The notes: a model not told the origin generated them from the sequence alone. Counted from the first letter of the stretch, positions 8,559 to 19,342 are shown. The stretch is DNA of 39,213 nt from Sergeia podlipaevii (GCA_030849805.1 JASANZ010002048.1:1-39213); one strand, 5' to 3'. Numbers and translations are program-made.

Positions 8559-9344
8559 TCAATCTTCTTCCTCACCCTCATCCGAGAAGGACTGCTCAAG
8601 CGTCTCTTCTACAAGCTTGCATATACGATCATCATAGAGTTCGCGGTTCTCCACGTAGAGACGTGCAGCCTCGCCGTTGGCAGCTGAACTGGGGTTTGGG
8701 TCAGAAAGCAACGACATGATGGAAATCAGCAGCGCCTCCACGTCTAGACTTGGACTCCAACAGCTCTTGAGTGTGTTTAGGCAAATATTACCATTCACGT
8801 ACACGTTTGGGTGAAACACGTTTGGTGTCAAGAACTGCACAGTGGGGGGTACAAGCGGGTACTCCGTGGTGAAGCGAAGCTCAAGACGAAACAAACCTCC
8901 CTCCCACGGCGTGCCGGCTGGTCCCGAGATGACGGCGTGCCAGCAAAACAAATCGTCCTTCACAAGATGAGCGACAATGCCCATGGTTTCTCCAGCAGGG
9001 CCAGCCAGGGTGGTTTGCAACGCACGCAGGTCGCGCATAAGCCGTCGCCTGGCCTCTTGTGGGTTACTCACGCTCACACCAGCGCCACGTTTCTCCGCTG
9101 CCTCACGATTACGAGCCTCTCTCGCGCGACGATCTGAATCACTTTCATTCATAACACGCTCCGCCAAAGGCGCCGCAACTCCCTCAGTTGCATCATCGTC
9201 CATTGGGGCTTCAGCCGCGCCATCGTCTATGTTGTCTATAGCGAGGCCCTCCGCCTCCTCCTCGGCGTCCTCCAAAGGCGGAGGAAGTGGTACTAACTCC
9301 TCTTCCTCTTCTGGCTGAACGCGCGCCGGGTGGAGCGCTTCCAT
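8559..9344 (-). CDS. Rad6/UBE2A-like ubiquitin-conjugating enzyme E2 with acidic extensions
   Basis: 261 residues; the UBC core is about residues 98-251. It accepts ubiquitin from E1 on the catalytic cysteine and passes it to E3-selected targets. The core begins EARRRLMRDLRALQ, closely matching Rad6 (ARRRLMRDF), and has the HPNVYVNGNICLNTL active-site segment with HPN and catalytic Cys188, then SLLSDPNPSSAANGEAARLY, again Rad6-like. Differences from Rad6 are GNICLNTLKSCWSP in place of GSICLDILQNRWSP, and a roughly 95-residue Glu/Asp/Ala-rich N-terminal extension. The C-terminus ends SDEGEEED, recalling the acidic tail of yeast Rad6. I start at the ATG at 9342-9344; an upstream in-frame ATG (9453-9455) lies above the predicted splice acceptor. 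It could instead be another E2 class; Rad6 orthology is likely but not proven. Confidence 0.92.
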   Translation of the reverse strand: MEALHPARVQPEEEEELVPLPPPLEDAEEEAEGLAIDNIDDGAAEAPMDDDATEGVAAPLAERVMNESDSDRRAREARNREAAEKRGAGVSVSNPQEARRRLMRDLRALQTTLAGPAGETMGIVAHLVKDDLFCWHAVISGPAGTPWEGGLFRLELRFTTEYPLVPPTVQFLTPNVFHPNVYVNGNICLNTLKSCWSPSLDVEALLISIMSLLSDPNPSSAANGEAARLYVENRELYDDRICKLVEETLEQSFSDEGEEED

Positions 9345-9386
9345 ACGTGAATTTAGTATAAGCGGTCTCTCTGCCTGTGTGTGTGT

Positions 9387-9388
9387 CT
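9387..9388 (-). promoter_or_regulatory. Predicted spliced-leader acceptor for the E2 gene
   Basis: Minus strand reads TTCTCTCTCTCTCACACAG, a pyrimidine tract directly followed by CAG, 42 bases upstream of the chosen ATG. It excludes the upstream in-frame ATG from the mature mRNA if used. Confidence 0.5.
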
Positions 9389-9978
9389 GTGTGAGAGAGA
9401 GAGAATTTGATGTGGGTGGATAGCTGTTGTGCGAAAGCCCGAGTAGCTGACGCAATAATGAGCAACGGAAAAGAAAAGGGCCCTACGTCGTCTAAAGAAT
9501 AGAGAAAGGGGGTAGCTGAATAAGAAGCTCCTCAACACGACAATAATGTTAATAAAAAATAAAAACTGAAGTAGACAATGATCCATAATAAAAAAACAAA
9601 AAAAGAGAAAAAATATTTAGAAGGATTAAAAAAAAAAAAAAAATGATTGTGAATTGTTAATAAGAAGAAAAACAATATGTAAATTGTTTATCATTATCGC
9701 CTAATTCTCGCATATTCATCCATATACGCGGAAATGAATGAATATGCAAAAAGGAAGAAAAAAAAAATGAGAAAACAGCCGCCCAGAAGCAACCACTTTT
9801 TCTTTCAGGGTAACAGAGCGTGCAAGGTACGTGTAGTAGGCCCCCTTTTTTTATACAGCTGTTGTTTCAAAAAAGAAAAAAAAAGGGGGGGAAGATAGGT
9901 ATCTGTTTCCCCTTTTCGTTCTTCCATTGCTTTGCTTTGTGTATTGTTTTTTCACTGAGAAAAGGGGAAAAAAAATTG

Positions 9979-10014
9979 CATCATCATCGTCATCATCATC
10001 ATCATCATCATCAT
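9979..10014. repeat. (CAT)n microsatellite
   Basis: Twelve CAT units with one CAT-to-CGT interruption, in the spacer after RPT5. Confidence 0.9.
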
Positions 10015-10701
10015 GGTCATGGCCAACAAGATCTCCTCACGCGTTGCTTCCTCTTTCCTTCTCTCTCTCTCTCCTCTTTTTCTTCTTTCTTCACGGTAAA
10101 GCGGAGAAACAAGCGAACAAACAAAAAACAATAATATCGGCAACATCAAGTCACATGCTTCACCAACAAATAGAAATATATCTAGGTCACCACACACACT
10201 GCAACTAGCAAATATTGTTTTTACCCAAAGAGGGGATGGAGGAAAGCCAGAACATAGTCAAAACAGGGACACAATATGCAAAAGAGGGTAGAAAGAAAAA
10301 AAAAACAAGAAAGAACTGCTGTACACAATCTCATGCATGTGAGTTTGTTCGCCAATAGCTGCCTGCGGGAAGGTATATGGTACAACTATATTTCTTTTTA
10401 AGTGTATAATAGCTACCACACATATACTCATAAAGCGCACGACCGACATCGCTGCCTTTCTTTTTATTCAGGCATTACAATCACAATGCACATTCTCTCC
10501 CCCTCTACTGATCCTATTTCATCTTGTTTCCCGTCAGGCATCCACCCTTTGAAGGCGAAACATGAAGCATATAAAAAAAGAAAGAGAAAGAAAGGGAAAG
10601 GAAAAGGGAAAAAAAAAATGAACACGCAACACGCACGGATGCACACTCTTTCCTGCAATCCATGAGACCCCACCAAACCCCCACCAACACACAGTTAGAT
10701 C

Positions 10702-10704
<3 letters not shown>

Positions 10705-10734
<30 letters not shown>
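10705..10734. repeat. (CAA)10 microsatellite
   Basis: Perfect CAA triplet run, non-coding. Confidence 0.92.
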
Positions 10735-11102
10735 ACAACAGTAAAATAAATACACGTGGTGGTGGTAGTAATAATAATAATAATAATTGAACTGAATAGC
10801 TAGGTGCACGGCAGCTAGCTTTCTCTTTTTTTTGGTCTTCTTCGTTTCATTTCTCGCTGCAAAAAGAAAAAAGGGGGAAAAAAAAAGAAAGAAAGAAAGG
10901 GGGTGGGGGAGAGAAAATAGAGAGAGGGAAAGAAAAGAGGCTTGCGCTACTGCAGTAAAATAATTGTATTGAAAGAAAAAAAATGCATTCCGCAAGTCAG
11001 CTAGCAAAAGACCTCTCTCTCTCTTTCTTTCTATCAATCTCCATGCGAGACTCTGCTTCGACACAAAACGTATGCAGACGGAAAGCTCCTCCGCCTCCCC
11101 CT

Positions 11103-12431
11103 TTAGGCGTAGTAGTTCAGGTTCGCCTTCTTGCGTGCCTGCACCGCCGCCACACCCTCCACAAAATCTTCATGCGCAACGTAAAGACGATCGTGCCGCA
11201 GAGCCAGCATACCCGCCTCCACACACACAGCCTTGAGCTGGGCACCGTTCATGTCATCCGTGCAGCGAGCAAGCTCCTCGAAGTTCACGTCGGTGTGCAG
11301 CGTCATGCGACGTGAGTGGATTTCCAAAATACGAGCGCGAGCATCCTCGTCCGGCATCGGGAACTCGACCTTTCTATCTAGACGACCGCTACGCAGCAGA
11401 GCGGGGTCCAGTACATCAATTCGATTAGTGGCCGCAATAACCTTCACGTTATCGTTGCTGCTAAAGCCATCCAGTTGGGAAAGAAGCTCCAACATGGTAC
11501 GCTGCACCTCACGACTGCCGTGTTTGCCCTCATCGGAACGCTTAGAGCCCACGGCATCGAGTTCATCAATAAAAATAATCGCAGGCGCCTTCTTCTTTGC
11601 GAGTGCAAAGGCATCACGCACAATGCGAGCGCCATCGCCAATATACATCTGTACCAGCTGGGGGCCAGCGAGGCGCAGGAAGCACGCGTCGGTGGCAGCT
11701 GCGCACGCACGTGCGAGCATCGTCTTGCCAGTACCCGGAGATCCATAGAGTAGCACACCCTTAGGTGGTTGAATGCCAATCTTCTCAAACTGATCCTTGT
11801 GTGTGATTGGCATCACGATCGCTTCGATGAGCTCGTTAATCTGCTTGTCAAGGCCGCCCATATCGGTGTACTTCTCCTTCGGCTTCTCCTCGATCTCCAT
11901 CGCCTTCACGCGGCTGTCATACTCTTCCGGAAGTGTGTCGAGCACAAGGTAGGTATCCTTGTTGACGCCCACTAGGTCCTCCGGAGACAACTTTTCAGCA
12001 TCCACGAGACCTACAACGGGCAAAAACACGGTCTGTCGGTTCGACGTCTTCACAACGGCGCTCTTCTGCTTTCGGGTCTTCTTCTTGTGCCCCACACCCA
12101 ACTCCTCCAGTTCATCGTCCTCATCACTGAGGTCGAGAATCTCAGCTATGCTGGCTACAAGGTAGGGCAGGCGGTTGTTGTCTTTGACCCGCTTCTTGCC
12201 CTGCTCCACATCAGCCTTGAGAGTCTGAAGATCCTGCACAGAGCGGCGCTCCGCGTTACGCAACTGCTGCACTTCTTGAAGCAGAAGTCGCTCGCGCGTC
12301 TTGAGCTGATCATTGGTGAGTGTGTCAAGATCAGCTAGTTCGTCCTCAGTGATGTTCCCCTTGCTGTTCTTAGACTTGGCCTCGGCAGCAGAAGCAGCAG
12401 CAGCTGCCTGCTTGGCAGATACACCCGGCAT
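11103..12431 (-). CDS. RPT5: 26S proteasome regulatory ATPase Rpt5 (PSMC3 type)
   Basis: 442 residues, a normal length for Rpt5 (human 439). It belongs to the same 19S base hexamer as Rpt1. Features are an Ala-rich N-terminus, a coiled-coil segment at about 35-80, an OB region with [19 protein letters not shown], the [20 protein letters not shown] segment, Walker A GSPGTGKT (230-237), Walker [23 protein letters not shown], arginine finger RSGRLDRK, and the C-terminus KKANLNYYA. The final YYA is the HbYX-type tail that inserts into the alpha ring of the 20S core and opens the gate. The second Walker A residue is Ser rather than the usual Pro; the position is variable in P-loops, so activity should be kept. 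A Lys-rich segment ([10 protein letters not shown]) sits in the N-domain. The start is the ATG at 12429-12431. Confidence 0.97.
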   Translation of the reverse strand: MPGVSAKQAAAAASAAEAKSKNSKGNITEDELADLDTLTNDQLKTRERLLLQEVQQLRNAERRSVQDLQTLKADVEQGKKRVKDNNRLPYLVASIAEILDLSDEDDELEELGVGHKKKTRKQKSAVVKTSNRQTVFLPVVGLVDAEKLSPEDLVGVNKDTYLVLDTLPEEYDSRVKAMEIEEKPKEKYTDMGGLDKQINELIEAIVMPITHKDQFEKIGIQPPKGVLLYGSPGTGKTMLARACAAATDACFLRLAGPQLVQMYIGDGARIVRDAFALAKKKAPAIIFIDELDAVGSKRSDEGKHGSREVQRTMLELLSQLDGFSSNDNVKVIAATNRIDVLDPALLRSGRLDRKVEFPMPDEDARARILEIHSRRMTLHTDVNFEELARCTDDMNGAQLKAVCVEAGMLALRHDRLYVAHEDFVEGVAAVQARKKANLNYYA

Positions 12432-13272
12432 TCTCTCTGCTTTTTTCTTTTTTCGCTATACTCCTTCTTGTGTGTGTATATATATATATATATGAAAGAA
12501 GCGATGGTACTACACAAACACACACACACAACGATATATATATATGTATTTATGCAACTGCAAAGAAAGGCAAATATAATTGAGAGGTGGGTAAAGGCAG
12601 GTTACTGAAATGAATATATATAGCAAAAGGGAAAAAAAAAAAAGAAACACGTAGCAATACTAGTAGTAGCTAGTTGCTAGTGATAAAGTGTTTTGAAAAA
12701 GGAGGGTTTTTATTTTTTAAAAAAAAAAAGGTAGCAGTAGTGATAATAGTAATAGGAACGAAGTCACACGTAACTAACTAGCTTTGCGCGTCCTCCTGTA
12801 TGTATGTAGGTATGCTCTCCTTTGGAGAAAAAAAAAGAAAAGCAAAGTTAGTAAATAGTAGTTGATCGTTATTGAAATCAATGTAAATACAAGGAGAACA
12901 AAAAGAGGACGCTGATTAGTCAAAAAGAAAGAAGTGCAGATAGTCTCATGATGAAACAAAACGGGAGTGTGCTATAATAGTCGCAAAATAAAACGAAAAG
13001 GAAGCATATATATATATTTACATTCAAAATAAAAATAAATAAAAAATTCAAAAAAAAAAATAATGAGCAACAACACACACAAACAATGTTTAAAAGGGAG
13101 AAAAAAAAAATACAGATCTCAAATATCTTTCTCTTTATACCAACCTCCACAGCTTCCACACTCCCCGCCACACCATATCACTCCTTTACTCCTCCATCCT
13201 TCATACCAAAACCCATTTTTTTCTCCTTACTTGCTTATTTATTTAGTTCTCTCAATCGCGTGTATTGTCGTC
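12432..13272. other. Spacer between low-complexity protein gene and RPT5; no gene seen
   Basis: AT-rich, with a TA run (12478-12493), CA/GT runs, poly-A blocks, and TAG/AGT triplets near 12658-12680 and 12733-12745. A candidate acceptor AG for RPT5 lies at 12467-12468 but the pyrimidine tract is weak. Confidence 0.6.
12470..12493. repeat. GT/TA dinucleotide run
   Basis: GT repeats passing directly into (TA)n, 40-60 bases upstream of the RPT5 start. Confidence 0.85.
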
Positions 13273-16200
13273 TTAGGAGGTATTTTGCATTTCTTCCAAT
13301 GGAGACCCCACGTTGCCCTGGGACACAGGGAGGCACTTCTGCGTGTCTGCAGCCGCAACAGCAGCCGAGCCTCTCGAAACAACCCTTTTCTTTCCTAAAA
13401 GAGGGGAAGACGGTGGCTGTAACCTTGCACAGTCCCTACTGCGGTGGTTACTACGATCCCGTAAGGATAACGAACCCGCAAGCCAGTCACTTGTAAGTCC
13501 ATATATCCCAGAAGCATCGCACTCATCAGATGTCCTGCGGTTCATGGAGAAGTTGGGTATGTTCAGAGATGGCAAAGAAACCTCATTATGGCTTTCGATG
13601 CTCCGTCTCGGCGCCAGTGGCGACGATGACGACGCTGACGGTGGTGCCAAGCTTCCGTTTAGATTGTTCTTTCTGCTCGGCAGCTTAGCCACACACGTCT
13701 CCCTCGCGTGCTTACGCAACACCGACGCACCGCTGACTCCACTGCTCGACGGAGTAGCAACAGCAGCTCCAGCACCATTCGCACAGCGGTAAGTATTGAT
13801 GTTGACGCTGAGTTTATTACTTGTAACGGTACTTTCCTTTTTACCACGCATCGCAACAGCAGCTTTGTTGTTGGGGGAAGACGAAGAGGGAGAGGGAGAG
13901 GAAAACTTCGTGCTCACACTCTTCACGGCACTTCTGTTTCTGTTCACTGGGGCAGCCGAGTGTCGTGGGGACGAAGGTGAAGAAGGTGGCCAGTCAGTTG
14001 TCGAAGCATCATACCCCGCCGGATTCGTTGGAGACATGGCGCTAAAGCACCGAGAGCGTGCAGCATTGGCATTGGCATTCGTATTCGTTGGTACAGTGAT
14101 GGAGAGCTGTGGCTTGCGTCGGGAGTCCACGCGATGGCCTCCTCCACTATCGCCAGGGTTCGCGTCATCTTGCAGGACACAGTAGTCCCACCAGAACGCT
14201 TCGTCGGCTCCTTCCCCTCGTGCTGATGAAAGCACTGTATTCTTGCGCTTGATGCTCTCATCACCACCACTACTATAATTACTGCGGTTGCCACTGCCGC
14301 TGCTGCCTTCTCGCTTACTCTGGCTCGCTAGACTCTCGGCGGTCCCGCAATAAAGAAAACTGCCTTCGTTTAAAAAATAGTAGTCGGATTCAAGGCCATT
14401 GAAGTCGTACGGTGATGGCCACGATGGAGAGCTCTCGCCGACCTGCTGCAGAGACAGTCGTCTTTTGATAGTCGCATCAGCAGCGCTAGTGAGGACGCTG
14501 CTGTGGATGCTGTCCATTACCTTCTTGGAAACTGGTGTAATCCCCAGAACGTCTGCATAGTACTCATAGTCGTAGCCGTAGTTGTCATCACCATTGTTGT
14601 TGCTCACGTCGTCGTGAATGCTTTCCATCTCAGGTAGTGCTGTAACACTACTGCCAGAGCTTAAGCGTCCTCCCTTGCGAGAGAGCGCGTTGTTCGGGTG
14701 AAGCCCAACAGAAACAGACTTGAGTGGGGTGCCGTCAAGAGAGGGCACAATGCTATAGCGAGAAGAGCAAAAGCGATTGTCGCTATTGTTGTCGTTGTTG
14801 TTAACCTCTTTGACGCCAGGTGCCACTGACCCAGATCCTTCCGCCGCTGTTGTGCCACTAAAGAACGAGTGCATCATGGGTGGTGATGCCGCGATGGCAG
14901 ACTTCAGTGTGACATGCGACATCTTTACACTGCAAAGTGACCTACGTGCTCGTACAGAGCTGCGGAACCGCTCCTGCATGGCACGCTCGTAGGCATCGCT
15001 GGTGCACGCGCTCCCATCGCTCATGTTGCTAGAGGTGCAAAGAACAGCTTCTTTGTTGGCATCCCCCACATCAGCTGAAAAAGGGCTCCCTCCAGCCAAG
15101 ACGGTGCTCCGCTTCACATTGGGAACACCGCCGTCATCGAAAGCTTCCCTGATATTGATGCTGTTGCCGTCGCCGCTGCGTCGCTGTGTGTGCGTCGATT
15201 GTATATGCACTCGGTGCAGTCGCGGACGTGGACACTTCATCGCAGATGGAAAGTCTGCGCCGTTACCACAAAAAAAAGATGTCTTGTCATCAGCGACAGA
15301 CGAGGTCCCGAACGCTTCACCAAAGCAACTAACCGCATCGGCTTCGGTCACGTGGTGGTCATCCACGTAGCTGTCCTCGATGTTCACCCCCATCACGCTC
15401 ATCTCACAGGCGTCGATGTCCCCGTCCTGGTTGTACGCTCTTTGGCCCAACAGACTGGCAGTGCTGCCGCCAAACTCACTGATGGCAAAGTGGCTACTAC
15501 TTGGTGAAGAAGGACGTCTAGACCTACCACCGCCTTCGTCGCCCCGAGAAAGATCAAATGCGCTCGGCTTCGAGAGAGCTCGATCCGCTCTGTAGAGAGC
15601 ACCACCGCCACCGCCCCCGCTGTCATCCGCAAGTTCATTGTCTTTGATAGATGCCACCCGCTGCTTGCGGCGTCTGCGTGCAACGGCAATCTGCGACGGA
15701 AGGTCTGGCGACAGCTCCTCCTCCTCCTCCCCACCATCGCCAAAAGCCGTGCCTGCTACTGCATCTGGCGGCGTCACGCGGCGCCGCCCCCCTGGTTCTA
15801 CATTCCACGCCCTCTTCCTATTTCTCCCTCCGCCCTCACCGTCATTGGTCATGACAGTACGTGCAAAACCACTTCTGTCGTTGCCGTTGCCGTCACCTCG
15901 ACGTACATCACCGCCACCAGCCCCGACCCCGCAGCTAGACATGAGTGGCACTGGCGGCGCCATCTGGGTCGGTGTCACCAAGATGGGCTTTGGTCGTTCT
16001 CCACCCCCACCTGCGGGTGCGGTAGTCGCCAGCATTTGAGGTGCAGAAGAGCACAAGGGCACCTTGTCCCGCAGACCCCCACCTTGAGGATAGTTGGGCG
16101 ATGTTACAAGGTGTGAGAAGGGCCTGGGAGACGAGAAGCGTGGTATCTGTATGAGCGGAGGAAGGGGAGGAGCACTTGTAGGGTACATCATAGTAGGAGG

Positions 16201-16431
16201 TCTCTGCTGCGGAAGAGGCAGCTGTGGAGACGCACAGGCACCACCGCCACGCGTTTGGAAAGGGCCAGTCTTTTCGTCGTCGTCGCTCCAGACAGGAGAG
16301 TCCAACATGGGTACATCAGGCAGCACAAAATCCTTCCCCCTGTTCCTTCTTGGCGACAGCCGCCGCGCTGCTGCTGCTGCTGCTGCTGGGGACATTGGAT
16401 ATGGCTGTAGGGGGCCGGGAGGCATCCACAT
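13273..16431 (-). CDS. Large low-complexity protein, paralogue-like to the gene at 19655-23503
   Basis: 1052 residues, no known domain recognised. It is Ser-, Gly-, Pro- and Asn-rich with long disordered stretches, many SP and RRxS sites (for example RRLSLQQ near residue 657), and no signal peptide or membrane segment. Near the N-terminus it has FVLPDVPMLDSPVWSDDDE (35-53), 13 of 19 identical to a segment at the same relative place in the next upstream gene. The order-promoting patches elsewhere are YEYYADVLGITPVSKKVMDSI and LESDYYFLNEGSFLYCG. The start is uncertain: between the strong pyrimidine tract (complement of about 16452-16468) and the ATG at 16429-16431 there is no AG, and the first AG falls inside the reading frame (CTACAG, residues 8-9). 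Met13 (MSPAAAAAAA) could therefore be the true start, unless a more distal tract is used. Function unknown; a phospho-regulated scaffold is only a guess. Confidence 0.75.
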   Translation of the reverse strand: MWMPPGPLQPYPMSPAAAAAAARRLSPRRNRGKDFVLPDVPMLDSPVWSDDDEKTGPFQTRGGGACASPQLPLPQQRPPTMMYPTSAPPLPPLIQIPRFSSPRPFSHLVTSPNYPQGGGLRDKVPLCSSAPQMLATTAPAGGGGERPKPILVTPTQMAPPVPLMSSCGVGAGGGDVRRGDGNGNDRSGFARTVMTNDGEGGGRNRKRAWNVEPGGRRRVTPPDAVAGTAFGDGGEEEEELSPDLPSQIAVARRRRKQRVASIKDNELADDSGGGGGGALYRADRALSKPSAFDLSRGDEGGGRSRRPSSPSSSHFAISEFGGSTASLLGQRAYNQDGDIDACEMSVMGVNIEDSYVDDHHVTEADAVSCFGEAFGTSSVADDKTSFFCGNGADFPSAMKCPRPRLHRVHIQSTHTQRRSGDGNSINIREAFDDGGVPNVKRSTVLAGGSPFSADVGDANKEAVLCTSSNMSDGSACTSDAYERAMQERFRSSVRARRSLCSVKMSHVTLKSAIAASPPMMHSFFSGTTAAEGSGSVAPGVKEVNNNDNNSDNRFCSSRYSIVPSLDGTPLKSVSVGLHPNNALSRKGGRLSSGSSVTALPEMESIHDDVSNNNGDDNYGYDYEYYADVLGITPVSKKVMDSIHSSVLTSAADATIKRRLSLQQVGESSPSWPSPYDFNGLESDYYFLNEGSFLYCGTAESLASQSKREGSSGSGNRSNYSSGGDESIKRKNTVLSSARGEGADEAFWWDYCVLQDDANPGDSGGGHRVDSRRKPQLSITVPTNTNANANAARSRCFSAMSPTNPAGYDASTTDWPPSSPSSPRHSAAPVNRNRSAVKSVSTKFSSPSPSSSSPNNKAAVAMRGKKESTVTSNKLSVNINTYRCANGAGAAVATPSSSGVSGASVLRKHARETCVAKLPSRKNNLNGSLAPPSASSSSPLAPRRSIESHNEVSLPSLNIPNFSMNRRTSDECDASGIYGLTSDWLAGSLSLRDRSNHRSRDCARLQPPSSPLLGKKRVVSRGSAAVAAADTQKCLPVSQGNVGSPLEEMQNTS
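16273..16329 (-). other. Shared acidic SP motif, copy 1
   Basis: Encodes FVLPDVPMLDSPVWSDDDE. Compared with the copy at 23231-23287, the pattern is FVLxxVPxLxSPxWSxDDE. It has a potential proline-directed phosphosite (SP) and a casein-kinase-2-like acidic site (WSxDDE). Confidence 0.8.
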
Positions 16432-17267
16432 GATTAATCACAGGTAAAGCGAAGAAGAAAAAAAAAAGGGATGTGGAATGTACAAGTGTGTATATTTGCT
16501 CTCCAACACACGTATCAAATGTAAGAGAAAAAAAAAAATTGTTCCTGCTAATTTAATCTCTTTTTTTGCCTTTTACTCCTTTTTAAAGTGAAGCAAACAA
16601 AGAGCCACCACCGCCAGCCACCGAATATATACGCCGCCCAGCCACCGACAATAAAATATAATAATAATAATAATAATAGTGGTGTTGTATAGAAAAGAGA
16701 AAGAAAAAAAATGGATTCAGAGACAGATTTCTTCTGTACTAGATATCTCTTTTTGTCCAAATAATAATAAATGTAAATATATGAGAACAATATAAAATGA
16801 AAAAAAAAACCTGCTAGTAAACTCCACCTCCTATTATTTTTATTATTATTATTCTCTCCAGCACACACACACACTATACGCACGCACGAGCCAAATATAT
16901 ATATATATCGTGGAGTAAAAAAAAAAACTCTGAGGAGGAGAGAAGGAATAAAAAAGATGGAGGTGGAAGAAGAAGAAAAAAAAAACCGCGTCAAGATAAT
17001 GGTGTCTCTTCAGTTTCTATCGTATAGCGAGCTCAAATAATAATAAAAAAAAGAATGCACGCAATTCTTTTTTTTTTCTCTCTTCACTCTTCTGTGGCAC
17101 CAATCTGCGTTTGTTTTAGAAGGGAAAAAAAGAAAAAGTGATTGAAAGAAAAAAAAAATGCTTATAGAAGATGGGCAAGGAGGAAAAAAAAACGCTAAAT
17201 TCAAACACGTGCTCTTTCTTTCTTTCTTTTCCTGGTACACGCCGAAAAGTGAAAAAAGGGGAAGAGT

Positions 17268-17287
17268 GTTGTTGTTGTTGTTGTTGT
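17268..17287. repeat. (GTT)n microsatellite
   Basis: Six to seven GTT units. Confidence 0.88.
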
Positions 17288-17529
17288 ATTTAAGCTATGG
17301 ATAGGGACTACCGCAGCTGTATGTATATATGTTAGTATTTGAGAAAAAAAGGGGAGAGGGAAGAAAAAAAGCAAAGCCAACTCAAGCACTCAATAAGGTC
17401 AAAAATGAGGGAGAGAGAGAAAAAAAAAAAGAATGAAAAAGAAACTAAACACACCTGCAGGAAGAAAAATGATGATAATCTGATCTGCGTCCCTTTTGCT
17501 TCGCTTTTGTTTTGTTTTCCCCTTAATAT

Positions 17530-17556
17530 ATTATTATTATTATTATTATTATTATT
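17530..17556. repeat. (ATT)9 microsatellite
   Basis: Nine perfect ATT units in a non-coding spacer. Confidence 0.9.
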
Positions 17557-18684
17557 GATATATTTATATCTTTTTTTCCCCTTCTATGAGTGCTAATATG
17601 AATGAGAGATCTTGTTGTTGATGATATGTTTTTTTTTTTTAACGCTGAAATGAAAAAAAAAACGCAAAACACCGCACAGAGATGCGTATGAGTATTGTAA
17701 GCACTGTATATAGAAACAGAGTAAGCAAAAATAATAATAAAAATAATGTAAAAAAATACTTCAAGTACTGTAGATCTACAAGACGCGACTGAATGCTTTA
17801 AACAAAAAAAAATTGTGCTGCTACTAGAGTATGATGTGCTTGTTTGTTTCCCTTATATATGTGCCTGTATGCTTTTTTTTTGCTCCGGACTTGTAATGAC
17901 GTAGTTGTTGTTTAAAAAAAAAAAAATCGGATATAGACAAATATCCTCCCGAATGCCTAAACACAACCGCGCGCGCACACAAAGATATACTTGAGTGAGT
18001 AGTAATGGAAACAAAGAGGGAACAGAAAGAATGTATAAAAAGAGAGAGAGAAGTATCTATCTATCTATATATATATATGATGTGATAACCTTTATGGCAA
18101 GTATACAAATGAAAGTAAAGCAAAAGGCAGCAAAAAAAGGGGGAAAAATAAAATGAAGGGGGAGAAAGAGAAGGGGAGGTGTTTCTAAGGTATAACAGTG
18201 ATGACAATATAACGCTTACATTTAGTGCAGTGGGCATGAGGTCATTCATGTCTTCCTTCGCTCTCATGCAAGGCAACAAGAAAACAAAGACTCACACCCT
18301 CTCTTATGTATTTACGATAAAAATAATTCTCTTTTTTTTTTTTTGCAATGATTCATGTTTCTCAGCAAAGTAGAAGAAGAAAGAGGGAAAAAAACAGCAT
18401 AGGAACATGGTGAGGAAGGGAAACCCTTTATAAAATTTGAAGACGGAAATTAGAACCCAATCCCAGTACGTGTTTTCCTTCCTCATTTTTTTTTCAGGGT
18501 CTACATTAGTTTCATTTTTTCCTCCTCTCGCCCTTTCTGTTCCTTTCTTGCTCTCGCTTTCCGCGCATAGTGCCAGTGTACATAATCGTTGCTATTGATT
18601 TTTTTTTCTTTTGCTACCGAGTGCGCTTTTCTTCTTTTCGCAAAAATAAAGGTTCGTAGCCCACCATAAAAGTAAGAAAAATTG

Positions 18685-18711
18685 TAATTATAATAATTAT
18701 AATAATTATAA
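18685..18711. repeat. Three tandem copies of a 9-bp AT unit
   Basis: TAATTATAA repeated three times head to tail, followed by a TAATAA remnant. Confidence 0.9.
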
Positions 18712-19326
18712 TAATAAATATAGTGATAATAATGAGTAGCTCGAAAGGAAAACAGGGGGAGAGAGAAGCAAAGAAAATACATGAAGAGGATTTTTCTCCA
18801 TCGTGGTACCAAATGAAAGTTTTAAAAAGAAAACATACTCGCGGAATTTTTTTTTAAAAAAAAAGGGAAGAGAGAAGGAAAAAAAGCTAGCTATCTGCCC
18901 AGTGCGTTGACGCGGAATGAGTTAATAAATGACCTCACATTTAAAAAAACAAAAGTAGCAAATGCGCAGTGGGTACACGCCAAACAAACTGTAAAAAGAA
19001 AATGTTAAGAGAACGAAAGAGAAAGATGGAGAGAGAAAAAAAAAAGCTTAAGGCACTGAAAGAACGCTGCACCCATATCGTATTGATCGGGTTGAAAACC
19101 ACACACACACACTCTCTCTCGCTCACTCTTACACAATATAGCATACGAATATCGTGTCTCCTTGCGCATTTAAAAAAAAAAAAAGATGAAGAAGAAAAAA
19201 ACATTGTATGCGGGCTGGTTTTATCTATACCACCAGCGCTCCCAAAACTACTCCTGCAAAAAAAAAAAAAAAATATCTCTATAGCAGCAGTAATATAATG
19301 AATTGAAGGAGAGAGAAGGGAGGGGG

Positions 19327-19342
19327 NNNNNNNNNNNNNNNN
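19327..19342. other. Assembly gap (16 N)
   Basis: A run of N flanked by a G-rich stretch (GGGAGGGGG) on the left and an A-run on the right. It is probably an unresolved purine homopolymer; true length unknown. Confidence 0.98.

Larger units (their letters stand above)
9345..11102. other. Spacer between RPT5 and E2 genes; no gene seen
   Basis: About 1.76 kb. It holds a CAT/ATC-repeat block, a perfect (CAA)10, an ATA run (about 10769-10787), A-rich runs and CT/GA blocks. The plus-strand His-run frame and the Phe-rich minus-strand frames are translations of these repeats. Confidence 0.65.

Noticed and set aside
9820..10134. Plus-strand frame with a long His run
   Set aside because: The histidines are the CAT microsatellite translated; the rest is Phe/Lys simple sequence, and no other gene is on this strand.
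10534..11064. 176-residue minus-strand Leu/Phe/Tyr-rich frame
   Set aside because: Translation of CAA, ATA and A-rich microsatellites; no conserved motif.
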